Positions 40,988 to 51,312 of a DNA stretch of 64,000 nt are shown piece by piece. This DNA comes from Flavobacteriaceae bacterium. GTDB taxonomy: Bacteria; Bacteroidota; Bacteroidia; Flavobacteriales; Flavobacteriaceae. How positions within the stretch are numbered: the stretch's first letter is position 1; every line of letters begins with the position of its first letter. The notes under the pieces are model-generated. The model made no database searches. It was not told the DNA's origin and worked only from the letters and a program-made list of their open reading frames with translations. The position numbers and the translations under genes are program-made. The DNA lies in the NCBI GenBank assembly GCA_018608625.1, contig JABAZC010000058.1, positions 22,333 through 86,332 on the forward strand, written 5' to 3'.

Positions 40988-43825
40988 ATGAAACTTAATA
41001 AACTTTGTTATTTTACTCTAATAACTTTTTTAATTTCCTTAAAAGGTCACTCCCAATTAAACGCTAGTGTAATTGGATCTGCGCAAGTTTTAGACAACAA
41101 CTGCTTTTTAATAACTCCAGCTGTTAACGATCAATCAGGAGGTGTTTGGTATGACAATTCCATTGATTTCTCAAACGACTTCACCATTTATTATCAAAGT
41201 TATTTTGGTAGCAACGATGCAGATGGTGCAGATGGAATGGCTCTGGTTTTTAAACAAAATTCTACTCCAGCAATTGGTAATACAGGGGCATATGTTGGTT
41301 ATGGAGGTATTGACCAGTCTTTAATTATTGAATTTGATACGTTTCAAAATAATGGAGGAGCTGACCAAGGGCCAGAGGCTTTTAGCGACCCAACCTATGA
41401 CCACATAGCTATTATGAAAAATGGCGTTTCTGACCATGCTTCTTCTTCAAACTTGTCGGGTCCGATTCAGGCCAGCATTAGTAGTGTAAATATAGAAGAT
41501 GGCGTTGACCACGATGTTAAAATTGAGTGGGTTTCTAGCAGTCAAACACTTAATGTTTACTTTGATTGTAATTTAAGACTGAGTGTAACTGAAGATTTTA
41601 AAAATACAATTTTTGAAGGAGACAGCAGTGTTTATTTTGGCTTTGTAGGTTCAACTGGAGGGCTCAATAATATCCATCGTGTGTGTTTTAATAGTATCTC
41701 ATTTATTGATAATTTAACTCTGGACGACGAAACTATTTGCGAAGGGGAAAGCATACAAGTGGATGCTAGCATTCCTAGTGGAGACAGCTATTTGTGGTCA
41801 CCACCACTAGGAGTTAGTGACATTAATAGCCCTTCCCCTTTATTGTCTCCAATAGAAACTACAACTTATTTTGTTTCAATTACCGATATTTGCGGAGACC
41901 CTTCATCACAAAGTATTACTATTAATGTGGCTCAAGGAGAAGCTCCTTTGTTTGAACAAATTGCTCCTATCTGTTTTGAAGATGTTCTTGACCCTCTTCC
42001 AAATACCTCAATTGAAGGTATTACAGGGACATGGCTACCTGCTATTGACAATACATTAACCACAGAATATACATTTACCCCAGATGACGGTCAGTGCGCA
42101 TCTACAACTGAAATGACTATCATTGTTCTTACTCAAACTAATCCTGACTTTAATCAAATTGATGATGTCTGCGAAGGAACAGAAATTTGGACTGGTGGCT
42201 CTCCTTTTTCTGTAGAATCAAATAACGGAATAATTGGTGTATGGACACCTGCTTTTGATGCATACAATACAACTACTTACAGTTTCATTCCTGATGATGG
42301 TCAGTGTGCTTCTACATCTGAAATGACTGTTGTTATCATTCCTCAAACTAATCCTGACTTTACTCAAATTGATGATGTTTGCGAAGGAACTCAATTAACT
42401 TTACCGACTACATCAAATGAGGGTATTACAGGAACATGGTCACCTATGATTAACAATACAATAACAACTGAATATACCTTCACACCAGATCCTGATCAAT
42501 GTGCTAACCAAACAACTATGACTGTTGTTGTAAACGAAAAAATAAACCCTGTTTTTGACTCTGTAGATACTATATGTAGTGGTGAAATAATACCTGAATT
42601 TCCTACAACATCTTTAAACGGAATTACAGGAACTTGGTCACCCGCATTAGATAATACTGTAACTACAACTTACACATTCACCCCAGACGACGATGAATGT
42701 GCTAATTCAATAAACACTACAATTAATGTGCTACCTAACTTAGAATCCACTTTTAATCAACTGGATGAAATATGCGAGGGACAATCACTAACACTACCCT
42801 TGACTTCAAACGAAGGTATTTCGGGTACTTGGCTTCCCGCTATTGATAATACATTAACTACAGAATATACGTTTACTCCAGATACTAATCAGTGTGCTAG
42901 TGAAGGAACTATGGTTGTAACGGTAACTCCCTTAATCATTCCAACCTTTACAGAGATTGGCACTATTTGTATTGGTGATACTTTACCAGAGTTACCATCA
43001 ACATCAATTAATAATATAACTGGCTCTTGGTCGCCAACAATTAGTAACGCAGCAAGTGCGGAATATACGTTTACACCAAATGATGGTCAATGCGCTTTAG
43101 ATACCACAATGACTGTAACTGTTATTGAAGAAATTGAGCCTGAGTTTACACAAATAGATCCTATATGTATAGGGCAAATCATTAGTCCTCTACCACAAGT
43201 CTCAAATAATAATATTACTGGTACTTGGTCCCCTGCATTAAATAACTTAGAAACCACTACTTATACATTTACTCCAGAAAATGGACAATGTTCTTATTTA
43301 ACCTCGATGACAATTGAGGTGGGGACTTTCAGTCCAATATCAATTACTGCAAGCAACATCTCAAATGATTTTGATTCAAATCAAATCATTTCAGTGACTG
43401 CGTCAGGTGGAAGTGGTAACTATGAGTTTCAATTAGATGGAGGTTCATGGCAGTCCAATTCGATTTTTGAATATGTAACTGGGTGTGAAGAACACATAGT
43501 AGCAGCTAGAGATGTAGATGGATGCATATTTGAAACTGAAACCAGCGTAATGATTATGGACTATCCAAAATTCTTCACTCCAAATGGTGATGGTTATAAC
43601 GATACTTGGAATATCAAATGCCTAGAGGACAACCCATTAGCTAAAGTCAGTATTTTTGATCGTTTTGGTAAATTATTATTAAGTTTTAAACCAACTCAAA
43701 ATGATTGGGATGGTACATTTAATGGACAATTAGTACCAACTAGCGATTATTGGTTCGTGGCGAGCTACCTAAACAGTGACGGAACAGAAACTCAATTTAG
43801 ATCCCATTTCACGTTGCGTTACTAA
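40988..43825 (+). CDS. L-type lectin-domain adhesin-like protein with tandem repeats and T9SS type B sorting domain
   Basis: GADGMALVFKQN..YGGIDQSLIIEFDTFQN lectin fold; seven ~65-aa repeats; C-terminal FFTPNGDGYNDTWNI...VSIFDRFGKLL. Confidence 0.92.
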   Translation: MKLNKLCYFTLITFLISLKGHSQLNASVIGSAQVLDNNCFLITPAVNDQSGGVWYDNSIDFSNDFTIYYQSYFGSNDADGADGMALVFKQNSTPAIGNTGAYVGYGGIDQSLIIEFDTFQNNGGADQGPEAFSDPTYDHIAIMKNGVSDHASSSNLSGPIQASISSVNIEDGVDHDVKIEWVSSSQTLNVYFDCNLRLSVTEDFKNTIFEGDSSVYFGFVGSTGGLNNIHRVCFNSISFIDNLTLDDETICEGESIQVDASIPSGDSYLWSPPLGVSDINSPSPLLSPIETTTYFVSITDICGDPSSQSITINVAQGEAPLFEQIAPICFEDVLDPLPNTSIEGITGTWLPAIDNTLTTEYTFTPDDGQCASTTEMTIIVLTQTNPDFNQIDDVCEGTEIWTGGSPFSVESNNGIIGVWTPAFDAYNTTTYSFIPDDGQCASTSEMTVVIIPQTNPDFTQIDDVCEGTQLTLPTTSNEGITGTWSPMINNTITTEYTFTPDPDQCANQTTMTVVVNEKINPVFDSVDTICSGEIIPEFPTTSLNGITGTWSPALDNTVTTTYTFTPDDDECANSINTTINVLPNLESTFNQLDEICEGQSLTLPLTSNEGISGTWLPAIDNTLTTEYTFTPDTNQCASEGTMVVTVTPLIIPTFTEIGTICIGDTLPELPSTSINNITGSWSPTISNAASAEYTFTPNDGQCALDTTMTVTVIEEIEPEFTQIDPICIGQIISPLPQVSNNNITGTWSPALNNLETTTYTFTPENGQCSYLTSMTIEVGTFSPISITASNISNDFDSNQIISVTASGGSGNYEFQLDGGSWQSNSIFEYVTGCEEHIVAARDVDGCIFETETSVMIMDYPKFFTPNGDGYNDTWNIKCLEDNPLAKVSIFDRFGKLLLSFKPTQNDWDGTFNGQLVPTSDYWFVASYLNSDGTETQFRSHFTLRY
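41936..43323 (+). repeat. Seven in-frame tandem repeats (~198 nt each)
   Basis: Recurring xPxFxQIdxICeG....GITGTWSPAIdNTxTTeYTFTPDdgQCA..tTMTVtV. Confidence 0.95.
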
Positions 43826-43848
43826 CGTCATATCTCTAAAAATTCAAT

Positions 43849-46800
43849 TTAAAAATAGGCTCTTATTTGAATGGTTCCTGTATGAATCGTACGACTAGTT
43901 TCACTCTTTCTTCCGAAGTAATTTAAATTCAAATCTAAATATTTAGTAAGTTTTTTTTGAGCGACCAAAGACCACGTAAAGTTAGTTCCAGGCTGTAATC
44001 CTTCCATCATTTGATAAGCAACCGGAGAGCTTGGGTTTCCGGAGAATTTGTTAGAAAAATAATTAAATTCTCCTGAAATGGCTGCTTTCTGGCTTTGAGT
44101 TAAGGTAAAAGAAAAGCCATATTTTTCTTGTATTAATTGCTCGAGATTTCCAATAGAATTATCTTTTTTCTGATACTGATAAAACAAATCAAATCGCTTG
44201 TTTTGATCTAATAAATAAGAGACTTTAGGGCTTAAAAGAGTCTTGTTTAATTGATGGTTTTTAGAAGAAAAATTCTCGCTTTCGCTACTGATTTTATCTA
44301 GATTACTTTGCAAATTAAGAAGCCATTGATTTTTGATTTTATGAGTAATATTCAATTGGTGACTAACAGATTCAAGTTCGATATATCCAAATGAAAGTAC
44401 GTTTCTAGCCTTTGAATCCAAATAGCTGTAGGAGACCGTATAGTGCTGCTTACCTCTATTTAAGAATAATTGATTTCTAAAATTAGATTGGAGACCGAGC
44501 TGGTCCTCAACTTTTGAATAAAATGGATTTAAGCGAATTGATTGATTGTTGTTTTTATCTTTTCGATCAATTAAAAAAGAGGTTTGATTGTAAAAATGAG
44601 ACCAAAACTTCTTGTTGGACTGACTGGAATTAGACCACTGAGTGGGGTTAAATATAAGCGATTGGCTCAACTTATTTTGATGCGTTCGAATATAAACCTG
44701 ATTAGGCAACAAGACTCTTATATAAATCGCCTGGTCTTGAAATTGTGCGACTTCAAATTCTTCTAATTCCTGAATTCCATTATCGTTGTAATCAAACCAA
44801 ACGAAGCTACCTTGTCCAGGCTCCACTTCAACATATGTAAAATCTTGCCGAGGTAGCCGTCCTGCATTAGTTTCAAAAAGCGTGTTCCAATGGATCAGAT
44901 TATTTGCTATCTTTTGACTGTACTGAAGTCTTGAGTTGATAGATTTCTGTGACGGAGAACTGCTGTCTTCTGTTTTGAATTCACGGTAATTGGCATATAA
45001 ACTGAGTTGTGTATTTTTATTTTGAATCCATTTAGAATCCAAATAATAGGTATTTGAAGAGTTTACCTTAGTAAGAAGATTGTCTTTTATACTGTCATTA
45101 ACCCGATGGACATATCCTATTTTGGCAAATACTTTCGTGGAATCCCCTATCCCTTTAAAGAGTTCGTAAGATTTAAACTTTTGACTCACAGGGTTTAAAA
45201 TATTTGATACAAGTTCTTTTTTTTCGTTGTGCTCAGTAGAAAACTTAACACCTGCCCACCCTTTGTCATAACTGTATTTTAGCTGTGTGTTTGACCTATA
45301 AAAAAGAGATTTAGAGACCTTGGCATTTGTTTCTAGTAGACTAGAGTTTGAAAAAAACTGAAAACGATCAATTTTTAGCTTTGCTAAAACCAAATGTCGC
45401 TGGCCTTCATAGTTTTCATTATAATTTAACTTCTGAAACTGATAGTTGAATTGGCCGATTTCTGGGTGTGCTAGTTTAGCGGCTGTTTTAATAAAAACTT
45501 GATCTCCAAGATCTGATATAAGTTGGTTACTATAGGGCTGGTCAAGATTCCAATCTCTATTAAATTCTGGATTATATAAGCCTTCAAGATTCCTAAAATT
45601 TTCATGGATGTAATCAATATCTGTGGTCAAATTTAACTTCCATATTTGAGAAGGCTTTAGTAGTTGATGTGCAATCGACAATTGGGTCGCTACCCCAGTA
45701 TTATCTTGATCTTCTAATGATGAATATAAATTCAAATCGTTTTTACTTGCAGCAAACTCAAAATTAACAAAGGTATTTTTATTAGGAACAAAGGAACCAT
45801 TGACAACCGCTAACTGCAACTTGACTGGCGCAACTAGCCGAACAATTGGTTCATAGTCTCCTTGTTTTACTCCATCTACAGGAGCGATATATTCATAAAT
45901 ATTAGAGATTGCATTTGAGCTGGCAATCATATAATTACCTTGTTCAACTCCTACTGAAGTGAAGTTAACAAGGTAAAGTTCATCTTCGGAATTAGTTGAA
46001 AACTCAAAAACTTCCAGATCATTCACCAGTATCTTTTTATATAAGATTCTATTTTCATTGTAAGACTCTAGACTTGACGAAGGCGCTGACATTAGTGATT
46101 GGTTATCACCAGCGTTCGATAGAATTGATACTTGATCTGAGCTAAGTGATTGCTGCAGCGGCTGATTTTTTAAATCACTTTCGCTGTAAACAGAGGCTCC
46201 AATGGTCCATTTTTCAGTTTTAAACTGACTTCCTCCATAGCCAATGAAACGCGAGTAATTACGGGCACTGGATTGATAATCAACAGTGATTCGCATTTCT
46301 GATGTAATAGGGTATGTCGAATTAAAAATAATTTCACCTGCGTTATAATCAATATTATAGTCTTCTGTCGCGCCACGGCGCAATGGAACTCCGTTAACGT
46401 AGACTGTTTCGCTTCCCGAAACTACCAAAACATAAAGTTCATTGTTTTGGCCTACTAGCTTATATGGTCCCTGGTTACCTTCTTGAGCAATAAATTGACT
46501 TGTGGTAAATTGTCCACGAACTAAGGCACCGGCAGCAAAGGCGGTGTATTCAGAGTTGTTATTTTTAAAATGTGTAGATAACGACAAGCCTTGAACACGC
46601 TTTGAAAATTCGGCATAGTAAGAATCCTTATTTTTGAGATCGATATCCCCAGCTCTAATTCTCCATTTATCACTAAAAACTTCTACAAAAACTTGATCAA
46701 ATTCATCCAAACGTTGTGAATACCCACTTTCTTGCAATGGGATGTTTGAATCTTGGATTGATGCCCTTAAGGTTACCTTATCATTTAACTTTCCACTAAT

Positions 46801-47310
46801 CTGAAGGTCAAGCTCACTGTTGAGAACCGAGTTTTGATTGTTTCCTATGGTAACTCCTCTAGAGATACTCCCCGATGAAATTAACCCATCAAAAGGAGAA
46901 ATAGCTGGCGTTTCACTTGGCTCTGACAATCTGTAAAGCTTCTGCAAGTTCCCCGTTCGATTGACAATAACTGATTCCTCGATTTCTTGATACGTCTTTG
47001 TGATAAATTTCGGATATGTTAAGTAATGAACTCGAATAGAATCCTGAGTAGTGTTTTGTGTGAAACTCAAAGTGGCTTTTTGGAAATCTACAGAGTATAA
47101 TGCAGCTGAAATACGCTCGTTTTTTAAATTGGTGATAAAAAAGGAGGAAGGATTAATACTCACAGAGTCAAGCTGAATGTTGTCAGTAACCGTCACTGTT
47201 TTGAGTCTGTACAGTGAAGACGACTCTTGAGATGAGCTCCGGCTGATTGAGAAAAGAAATAAAATGATAAAAAAGTACTTCATTATAACTCTTAAACTGA
47301 AAAAAATCAA
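43849..47310 (-). CDS. Large outer-membrane beta-barrel-like protein of unknown function
   Basis: Signal peptide MKYFFIILFLFSISRSSSQ; alternating aromatic beta-strand patterns; ends in an aromatic residue (..IRAYF); true start is probably internal. Confidence 0.75.
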   Translation of the reverse strand: MIFFSLRVIMKYFFIILFLFSISRSSSQESSSLYRLKTVTVTDNIQLDSVSINPSSFFITNLKNERISAALYSVDFQKATLSFTQNTTQDSIRVHYLTYPKFITKTYQEIEESVIVNRTGNLQKLYRLSEPSETPAISPFDGLISSGSISRGVTIGNNQNSVLNSELDLQISGKLNDKVTLRASIQDSNIPLQESGYSQRLDEFDQVFVEVFSDKWRIRAGDIDLKNKDSYYAEFSKRVQGLSLSTHFKNNNSEYTAFAAGALVRGQFTTSQFIAQEGNQGPYKLVGQNNELYVLVVSGSETVYVNGVPLRRGATEDYNIDYNAGEIIFNSTYPITSEMRITVDYQSSARNYSRFIGYGGSQFKTEKWTIGASVYSESDLKNQPLQQSLSSDQVSILSNAGDNQSLMSAPSSSLESYNENRILYKKILVNDLEVFEFSTNSEDELYLVNFTSVGVEQGNYMIASSNAISNIYEYIAPVDGVKQGDYEPIVRLVAPVKLQLAVVNGSFVPNKNTFVNFEFAASKNDLNLYSSLEDQDNTGVATQLSIAHQLLKPSQIWKLNLTTDIDYIHENFRNLEGLYNPEFNRDWNLDQPYSNQLISDLGDQVFIKTAAKLAHPEIGQFNYQFQKLNYNENYEGQRHLVLAKLKIDRFQFFSNSSLLETNAKVSKSLFYRSNTQLKYSYDKGWAGVKFSTEHNEKKELVSNILNPVSQKFKSYELFKGIGDSTKVFAKIGYVHRVNDSIKDNLLTKVNSSNTYYLDSKWIQNKNTQLSLYANYREFKTEDSSSPSQKSINSRLQYSQKIANNLIHWNTLFETNAGRLPRQDFTYVEVEPGQGSFVWFDYNDNGIQELEEFEVAQFQDQAIYIRVLLPNQVYIRTHQNKLSQSLIFNPTQWSNSSQSNKKFWSHFYNQTSFLIDRKDKNNNQSIRLNPFYSKVEDQLGLQSNFRNQLFLNRGKQHYTVSYSYLDSKARNVLSFGYIELESVSHQLNITHKIKNQWLLNLQSNLDKISSESENFSSKNHQLNKTLLSPKVSYLLDQNKRFDLFYQYQKKDNSIGNLEQLIQEKYGFSFTLTQSQKAAISGEFNYFSNKFSGNPSSPVAYQMMEGLQPGTNFTWSLVAQKKLTKYLDLNLNYFGRKSETSRTIHTGTIQIRAYF

Positions 47311-47405
47311 AAATATTTTGTTGATATTTTTCGTTAAAACAAGACTAAATATTTAGGGTAAAAGTACTCTATTAATTATTTTAGCTAAAATTAATGATCC
47401 AATAG

Positions 47406-48167
47406 ATGAAAATTATTTCTTACAACGTTAACGGAATTAGAGCTGCGCTTAAAAAAGGGTTTATTGATTGGCTGAAAAGTGCCAATCCAGACGTGATCTG
47501 TTTACAAGAAATAAAAGCACAGGAAGATCAACTGGATTTAAGTGTTTTTGAAAATGCTGGATACCATTACAGTTATTGGTTCAGTGCTCAAAAAAAAGGC
47601 TATAGCGGCGTTGCTATTTTATCAAAAAAAGAACCAACTAACGTTGTCTATGGAACTGGAATTGAATCTATGGATTTTGAAGGTCGCAATATTCGTGTTG
47701 ATTTTGATGGAGTCTCAGTTATGAGTCTATATTTACCTTCTGGAACCAACTTAGCAAGGCTAGAACACAAGCTTGAATACATGGATTTATTTCAAGACTA
47801 CATAAACACACTGAAAAAAGAAGTTCCAAACCTTATTATTTGCGGAGATTACAACATCTGTCACGAAGCCATTGATATTCATGACCCTGTTAGGAACAAG
47901 AATATATCTGGATTTTTACCTGAAGAAAGGGCTTGGATGAGTCAGTTTTTAGAGAACGGGTTTGTGGATGCCTTTCGTGAATTTAATTCAGAAGCTCACA
48001 ACTATAGCTGGTGGAGTTATCGTGCGAACTCTCGTACGAATAATAAAGGGTGGCGATTGGATTACACATTAGTTACTCAATCTTTACAAGAAAAGTTGAA
48101 AAGAGCCGTTATTTTATCGGAAGCGGTCCATAGTGACCATTGCCCGGTTTTAGTTGAATTAAAATAA
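47406..48167 (+). CDS. xth: Exodeoxyribonuclease III
   Basis: MKIISYNVNGIRAALKKGFIDWLKSANPDVICLQEIKA; WRLDYTLVT; HSDHCPV. Confidence 0.96.
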   Translation: MKIISYNVNGIRAALKKGFIDWLKSANPDVICLQEIKAQEDQLDLSVFENAGYHYSYWFSAQKKGYSGVAILSKKEPTNVVYGTGIESMDFEGRNIRVDFDGVSVMSLYLPSGTNLARLEHKLEYMDLFQDYINTLKKEVPNLIICGDYNICHEAIDIHDPVRNKNISGFLPEERAWMSQFLENGFVDAFREFNSEAHNYSWWSYRANSRTNNKGWRLDYTLVTQSLQEKLKRAVILSEAVHSDHCPVLVELK

Positions 48168-48190
48168 ATTAATATTAAAAATTACATACA

Positions 48191-49150
48191 ATGTTTAAAA
48201 AAATTCTAGTTTTATCACTCATTATTTCTGTATCTAGTTCATGCGTATCTTCAAAGATTTATAAAGAATTAGACGGAAAATACACCTCTCTAAAAAACGA
48301 TTATGATACTTTAAGTGCACAAAACGAAGCCGTTATAAACGAAAGAAATTCCTTGCAAAATCAACTAGATCAGTTACAAAAAAAGTATGACTCTTTAATA
48401 ACAGATCGAAATGCACTGCAACAAGAACTGACAGCGCTTCATAAAAAATACGAAGCCTTAAATGAATCCTACTCAGCATTGGAACAAAATAGCTCCAAGG
48501 AAATCGCTGATAATATTCAGAAAAACAGAGAGCTTCTAGCACAGTTAGAAGCTAAAGAACTCGCCTTGGCTGCGGAAAATGACCGTCTTTTAAAGCTAGA
48601 AGCTGACATGCAAGAACGTTCTCAACGAATTGCAGAATTAGAGTTACTGATTACTTCCAAAGACCAAGCTATGCGTGATTTAAAAAATGCCATTTCAAGT
48701 GCCTTAACTGCGTTTGAAGGCAAGGGATTAACTGTTGAACAGCGGAATGGGAAGGTTTATGTGTCCATGGAAAATAAATTACTTTTTAAATCTGGTAGTT
48801 GGGCCATTGGATCTAAAGGACGTATCGCAATCGAACAGCTAGGCTCTGTTTTAGCAGATAATCCAGAAATTGCAGTACTCATTGAAGGTCATACAGATAA
48901 TGACCCTTTTTCAAGTGGTGGACAAATTGCCAACAACTGGGATTTATCTACTAAACGCGCAACCGCAATTGTTCAAATACTGAGTGAAAACGCAAGTATA
49001 AACCCTGAAAGCTTAACGGCGGCTGGACGTGGAGAATATGCGCCTATCACCTCTAACGACGATACGGAAGGAAAAGCAAAAAACAGACGAATTGAAGTTA
49101 TTCTTACTCCAAAATTAGATGAAATATCTAAGCTTTTAAATAACGATTAA
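48191..49150 (+). CDS. OmpA family lipoprotein with coiled coil
   Basis: Lipobox SSSCV; coiled coil; IAVLIEGHTDNDPF...LSTKRATAIVQIL...NRRIEVILTP. Confidence 0.95.
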   Translation: MFKKILVLSLIISVSSSCVSSKIYKELDGKYTSLKNDYDTLSAQNEAVINERNSLQNQLDQLQKKYDSLITDRNALQQELTALHKKYEALNESYSALEQNSSKEIADNIQKNRELLAQLEAKELALAAENDRLLKLEADMQERSQRIAELELLITSKDQAMRDLKNAISSALTAFEGKGLTVEQRNGKVYVSMENKLLFKSGSWAIGSKGRIAIEQLGSVLADNPEIAVLIEGHTDNDPFSSGGQIANNWDLSTKRATAIVQILSENASINPESLTAAGRGEYAPITSNDDTEGKAKNRRIEVILTPKLDEISKLLNND

Positions 49151-50187
49151 TGAAATACACCAAACTACCAAGTACTGATATTAAAATAAGTGAAATTTGC
49201 TTAGGCACCATGACCTGGGGTAATCAAAATACCGAGGGTGAAGGGCATCAACAAATGGATTTTGCATTGGACCGAGGAGTTAACTTTATAGATACTGCAG
49301 AGCTATATCCAGTTCCGGCAACAGCAGAAACCCAAGGGCTAACAAGTAAATATATTGGCAGTTGGCTCAAAAAAAACAAGACTAGAGATCAAGTAATTAT
49401 TGCCAGTAAAATTGCAGGGCCTGGCGATTATACAGCACACATTAGGACCACTGGGTTTTCTCCACACTCTATAAAAGAAGCCCTAGATTTAGAACTCAAG
49501 CGCTTACAAACAGATTATATTGATTTGTATCAATTACATTGGCCCGAGCGTCAAACGAATACGTTTGGAGTTCGAGATTTTAAACCAAATCCAAACGATC
49601 GGTGGGTAGATAATTTTAATGAGGTATTGCACACCTTGCACACCTTTGTAGAGGCCGGTAAAATTCGAGCCGTTGGAATTTCTAATGAAAAAGCATGGGG
49701 AACAATGCGCTTTGCTGAAGAAGTTCGGAATCATAATTTTACTCCTATCAGCACCACACAAAATGCATATTCAATGTTAAACAGGGTTTTTGAAGGCGAT
49801 ATGGCAGAAGTTTCTATGCGTGAGAACATCGGACTTTTGGCATATTCTCCCTTAGCATTTGGAGTCCTTACAGGAAAGTATATTGAAGGGACCGCCGCAG
49901 ACAATGCACGTCTAAATTTGTTTCCGCGATTTGCACGCTATAGCAGCGAACAGTCAAGCGAAGCGACTAAGCAATACCTTCTGTTAGCAAAAGATTTAGG
50001 AATGAGTCTAACCACTTTAGCGTTGGCATTTGTCAACCAAAGACCATTTGTCACTAGCAATATTATTGGAGCAACTAATTTAGAGCAGTTGAAAGAAAAC
50101 ATTGACAGCATAAACATCCAGCTTTCAAAAGAAACACTGGACCGAATCAATGCAATTCACGCCAGCATACCCAACCCAGCTCCATAA
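49150..50187 (+). CDS. Aldo/keto reductase (Tas-like)
   Basis: CLGTMTWGNQNTEGEGHQQMDFALDRGVNFIDTAELYPVP; DYIDLYQLHWPER. Confidence 0.95.
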   Translation: MKYTKLPSTDIKISEICLGTMTWGNQNTEGEGHQQMDFALDRGVNFIDTAELYPVPATAETQGLTSKYIGSWLKKNKTRDQVIIASKIAGPGDYTAHIRTTGFSPHSIKEALDLELKRLQTDYIDLYQLHWPERQTNTFGVRDFKPNPNDRWVDNFNEVLHTLHTFVEAGKIRAVGISNEKAWGTMRFAEEVRNHNFTPISTTQNAYSMLNRVFEGDMAEVSMRENIGLLAYSPLAFGVLTGKYIEGTAADNARLNLFPRFARYSSEQSSEATKQYLLLAKDLGMSLTTLALAFVNQRPFVTSNIIGATNLEQLKENIDSINIQLSKETLDRINAIHASIPNPAP

Positions 50188-50205
50188 ATTTACACTAAAT
50201 AAGTT

Positions 50206-51252
50206 TTAGGCTTGATCCTTATTGGCTAATTGACCGCAGGCAGCATCAATATCTTTACCACGAGATCTGCGAACTGTAACAGTAATGTTTTTCGCTTCCA
50301 GCATAGAAACATATAAGTCGATAGCAGCGTTGCTCGCTTGTTGAAACACCCCATCATCAATAGGGTTATATTCAATAAGGTTAACCTTGCTAGGCGCAAA
50401 TTTACAAAAGTCAATTAATGCTTCAATATCTATTTTAGTGTCATTGATTCCTTCCCAAACGACGTACTCATATGTAATAATACGACTCGTTGCAGCATAC
50501 CAGTGTTTTAGAGCCTCACGTAAATCTTTCAATGGAAATGTTTCATTGAATGGCATTATGGAAGTACGAACGCTGTCAATCGCCGAATGCAAAGACACTG
50601 CTAAATTAAATTTAACCGCATCATCAGCCATTTTTTTAATCATCTTTGGAACTCCAGACGTAGACACAACAATCCGCTTTGGCGACATCCCTAAGCCCTC
50701 TTTAGACGTAATCTTTTCAATCGCCTTAAGTACGTTATTGTAATTCATTAAAGGCTCTCCCATTCCCATAAAAACAATGTTGGATAAAGGGCGATTGTAG
50801 TATAGTTTACTTTGTTTATCAATGGCTACTACTTGATCATAAATTTCATCAGGGTTAAGATTGCGCATGCGTTTTAAACGCGAGGTCGCACAAAACTTAC
50901 AATCAAGACTACATCCAACTTGAGATGATACACAGGCAGTAGATCGCTTAGCTGTTGGAATTAAAACTGATTCTACAATCATTCCATCATGAAGTCGGAT
51001 TCCATTTTTTATGGTCCCATCTGTGCTTCTTTGCATTGAATCCACTTTGATGTGATTAATGCTAAAATTAGCATCCATCATCTGTCGGGTTTCTTTTGAC
51101 AAATTTGTCATATCATCAAAATGATGGGCCCCTTTTTGCCAGAGCCACTCATAAACTTGGGTACCTCTAAAAGCTTGATCCCCATTAGAAGTAAAGAACT
51201 CTCTTAACTCCTCTTTTGATAAGGCACGAATATCTTTTTTGATGGTATTCAT
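50206..51252 (-). CDS. rlmN: 23S rRNA (adenine(2503)-C(2))-methyltransferase
   Basis: CVSSQVGCSLDCKFCATS; NIVFMGMGEPLMNYNNV. Confidence 0.98.
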   Translation of the reverse strand: MNTIKKDIRALSKEELREFFTSNGDQAFRGTQVYEWLWQKGAHHFDDMTNLSKETRQMMDANFSINHIKVDSMQRSTDGTIKNGIRLHDGMIVESVLIPTAKRSTACVSSQVGCSLDCKFCATSRLKRMRNLNPDEIYDQVVAIDKQSKLYYNRPLSNIVFMGMGEPLMNYNNVLKAIEKITSKEGLGMSPKRIVVSTSGVPKMIKKMADDAVKFNLAVSLHSAIDSVRTSIMPFNETFPLKDLREALKHWYAATSRIITYEYVVWEGINDTKIDIEALIDFCKFAPSKVNLIEYNPIDDGVFQQASNAAIDLYVSMLEAKNITVTVRRSRGKDIDAACGQLANKDQA

Positions 51253-51274
51253 CTTAATTAAAACTATTAAACAT

Positions 51275-51302
51275 TAAAAAAAAGCCTCAACATGGAGGCT
51301 TT
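51275..51302 (-). terminator. Terminator between queA and rlmN
   Basis: AAAGCCTC-(6 nt)-GAGGCTTT then T-run on minus strand. Confidence 0.8.
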
Positions 51303-51312
51303 TAAATTGGTT

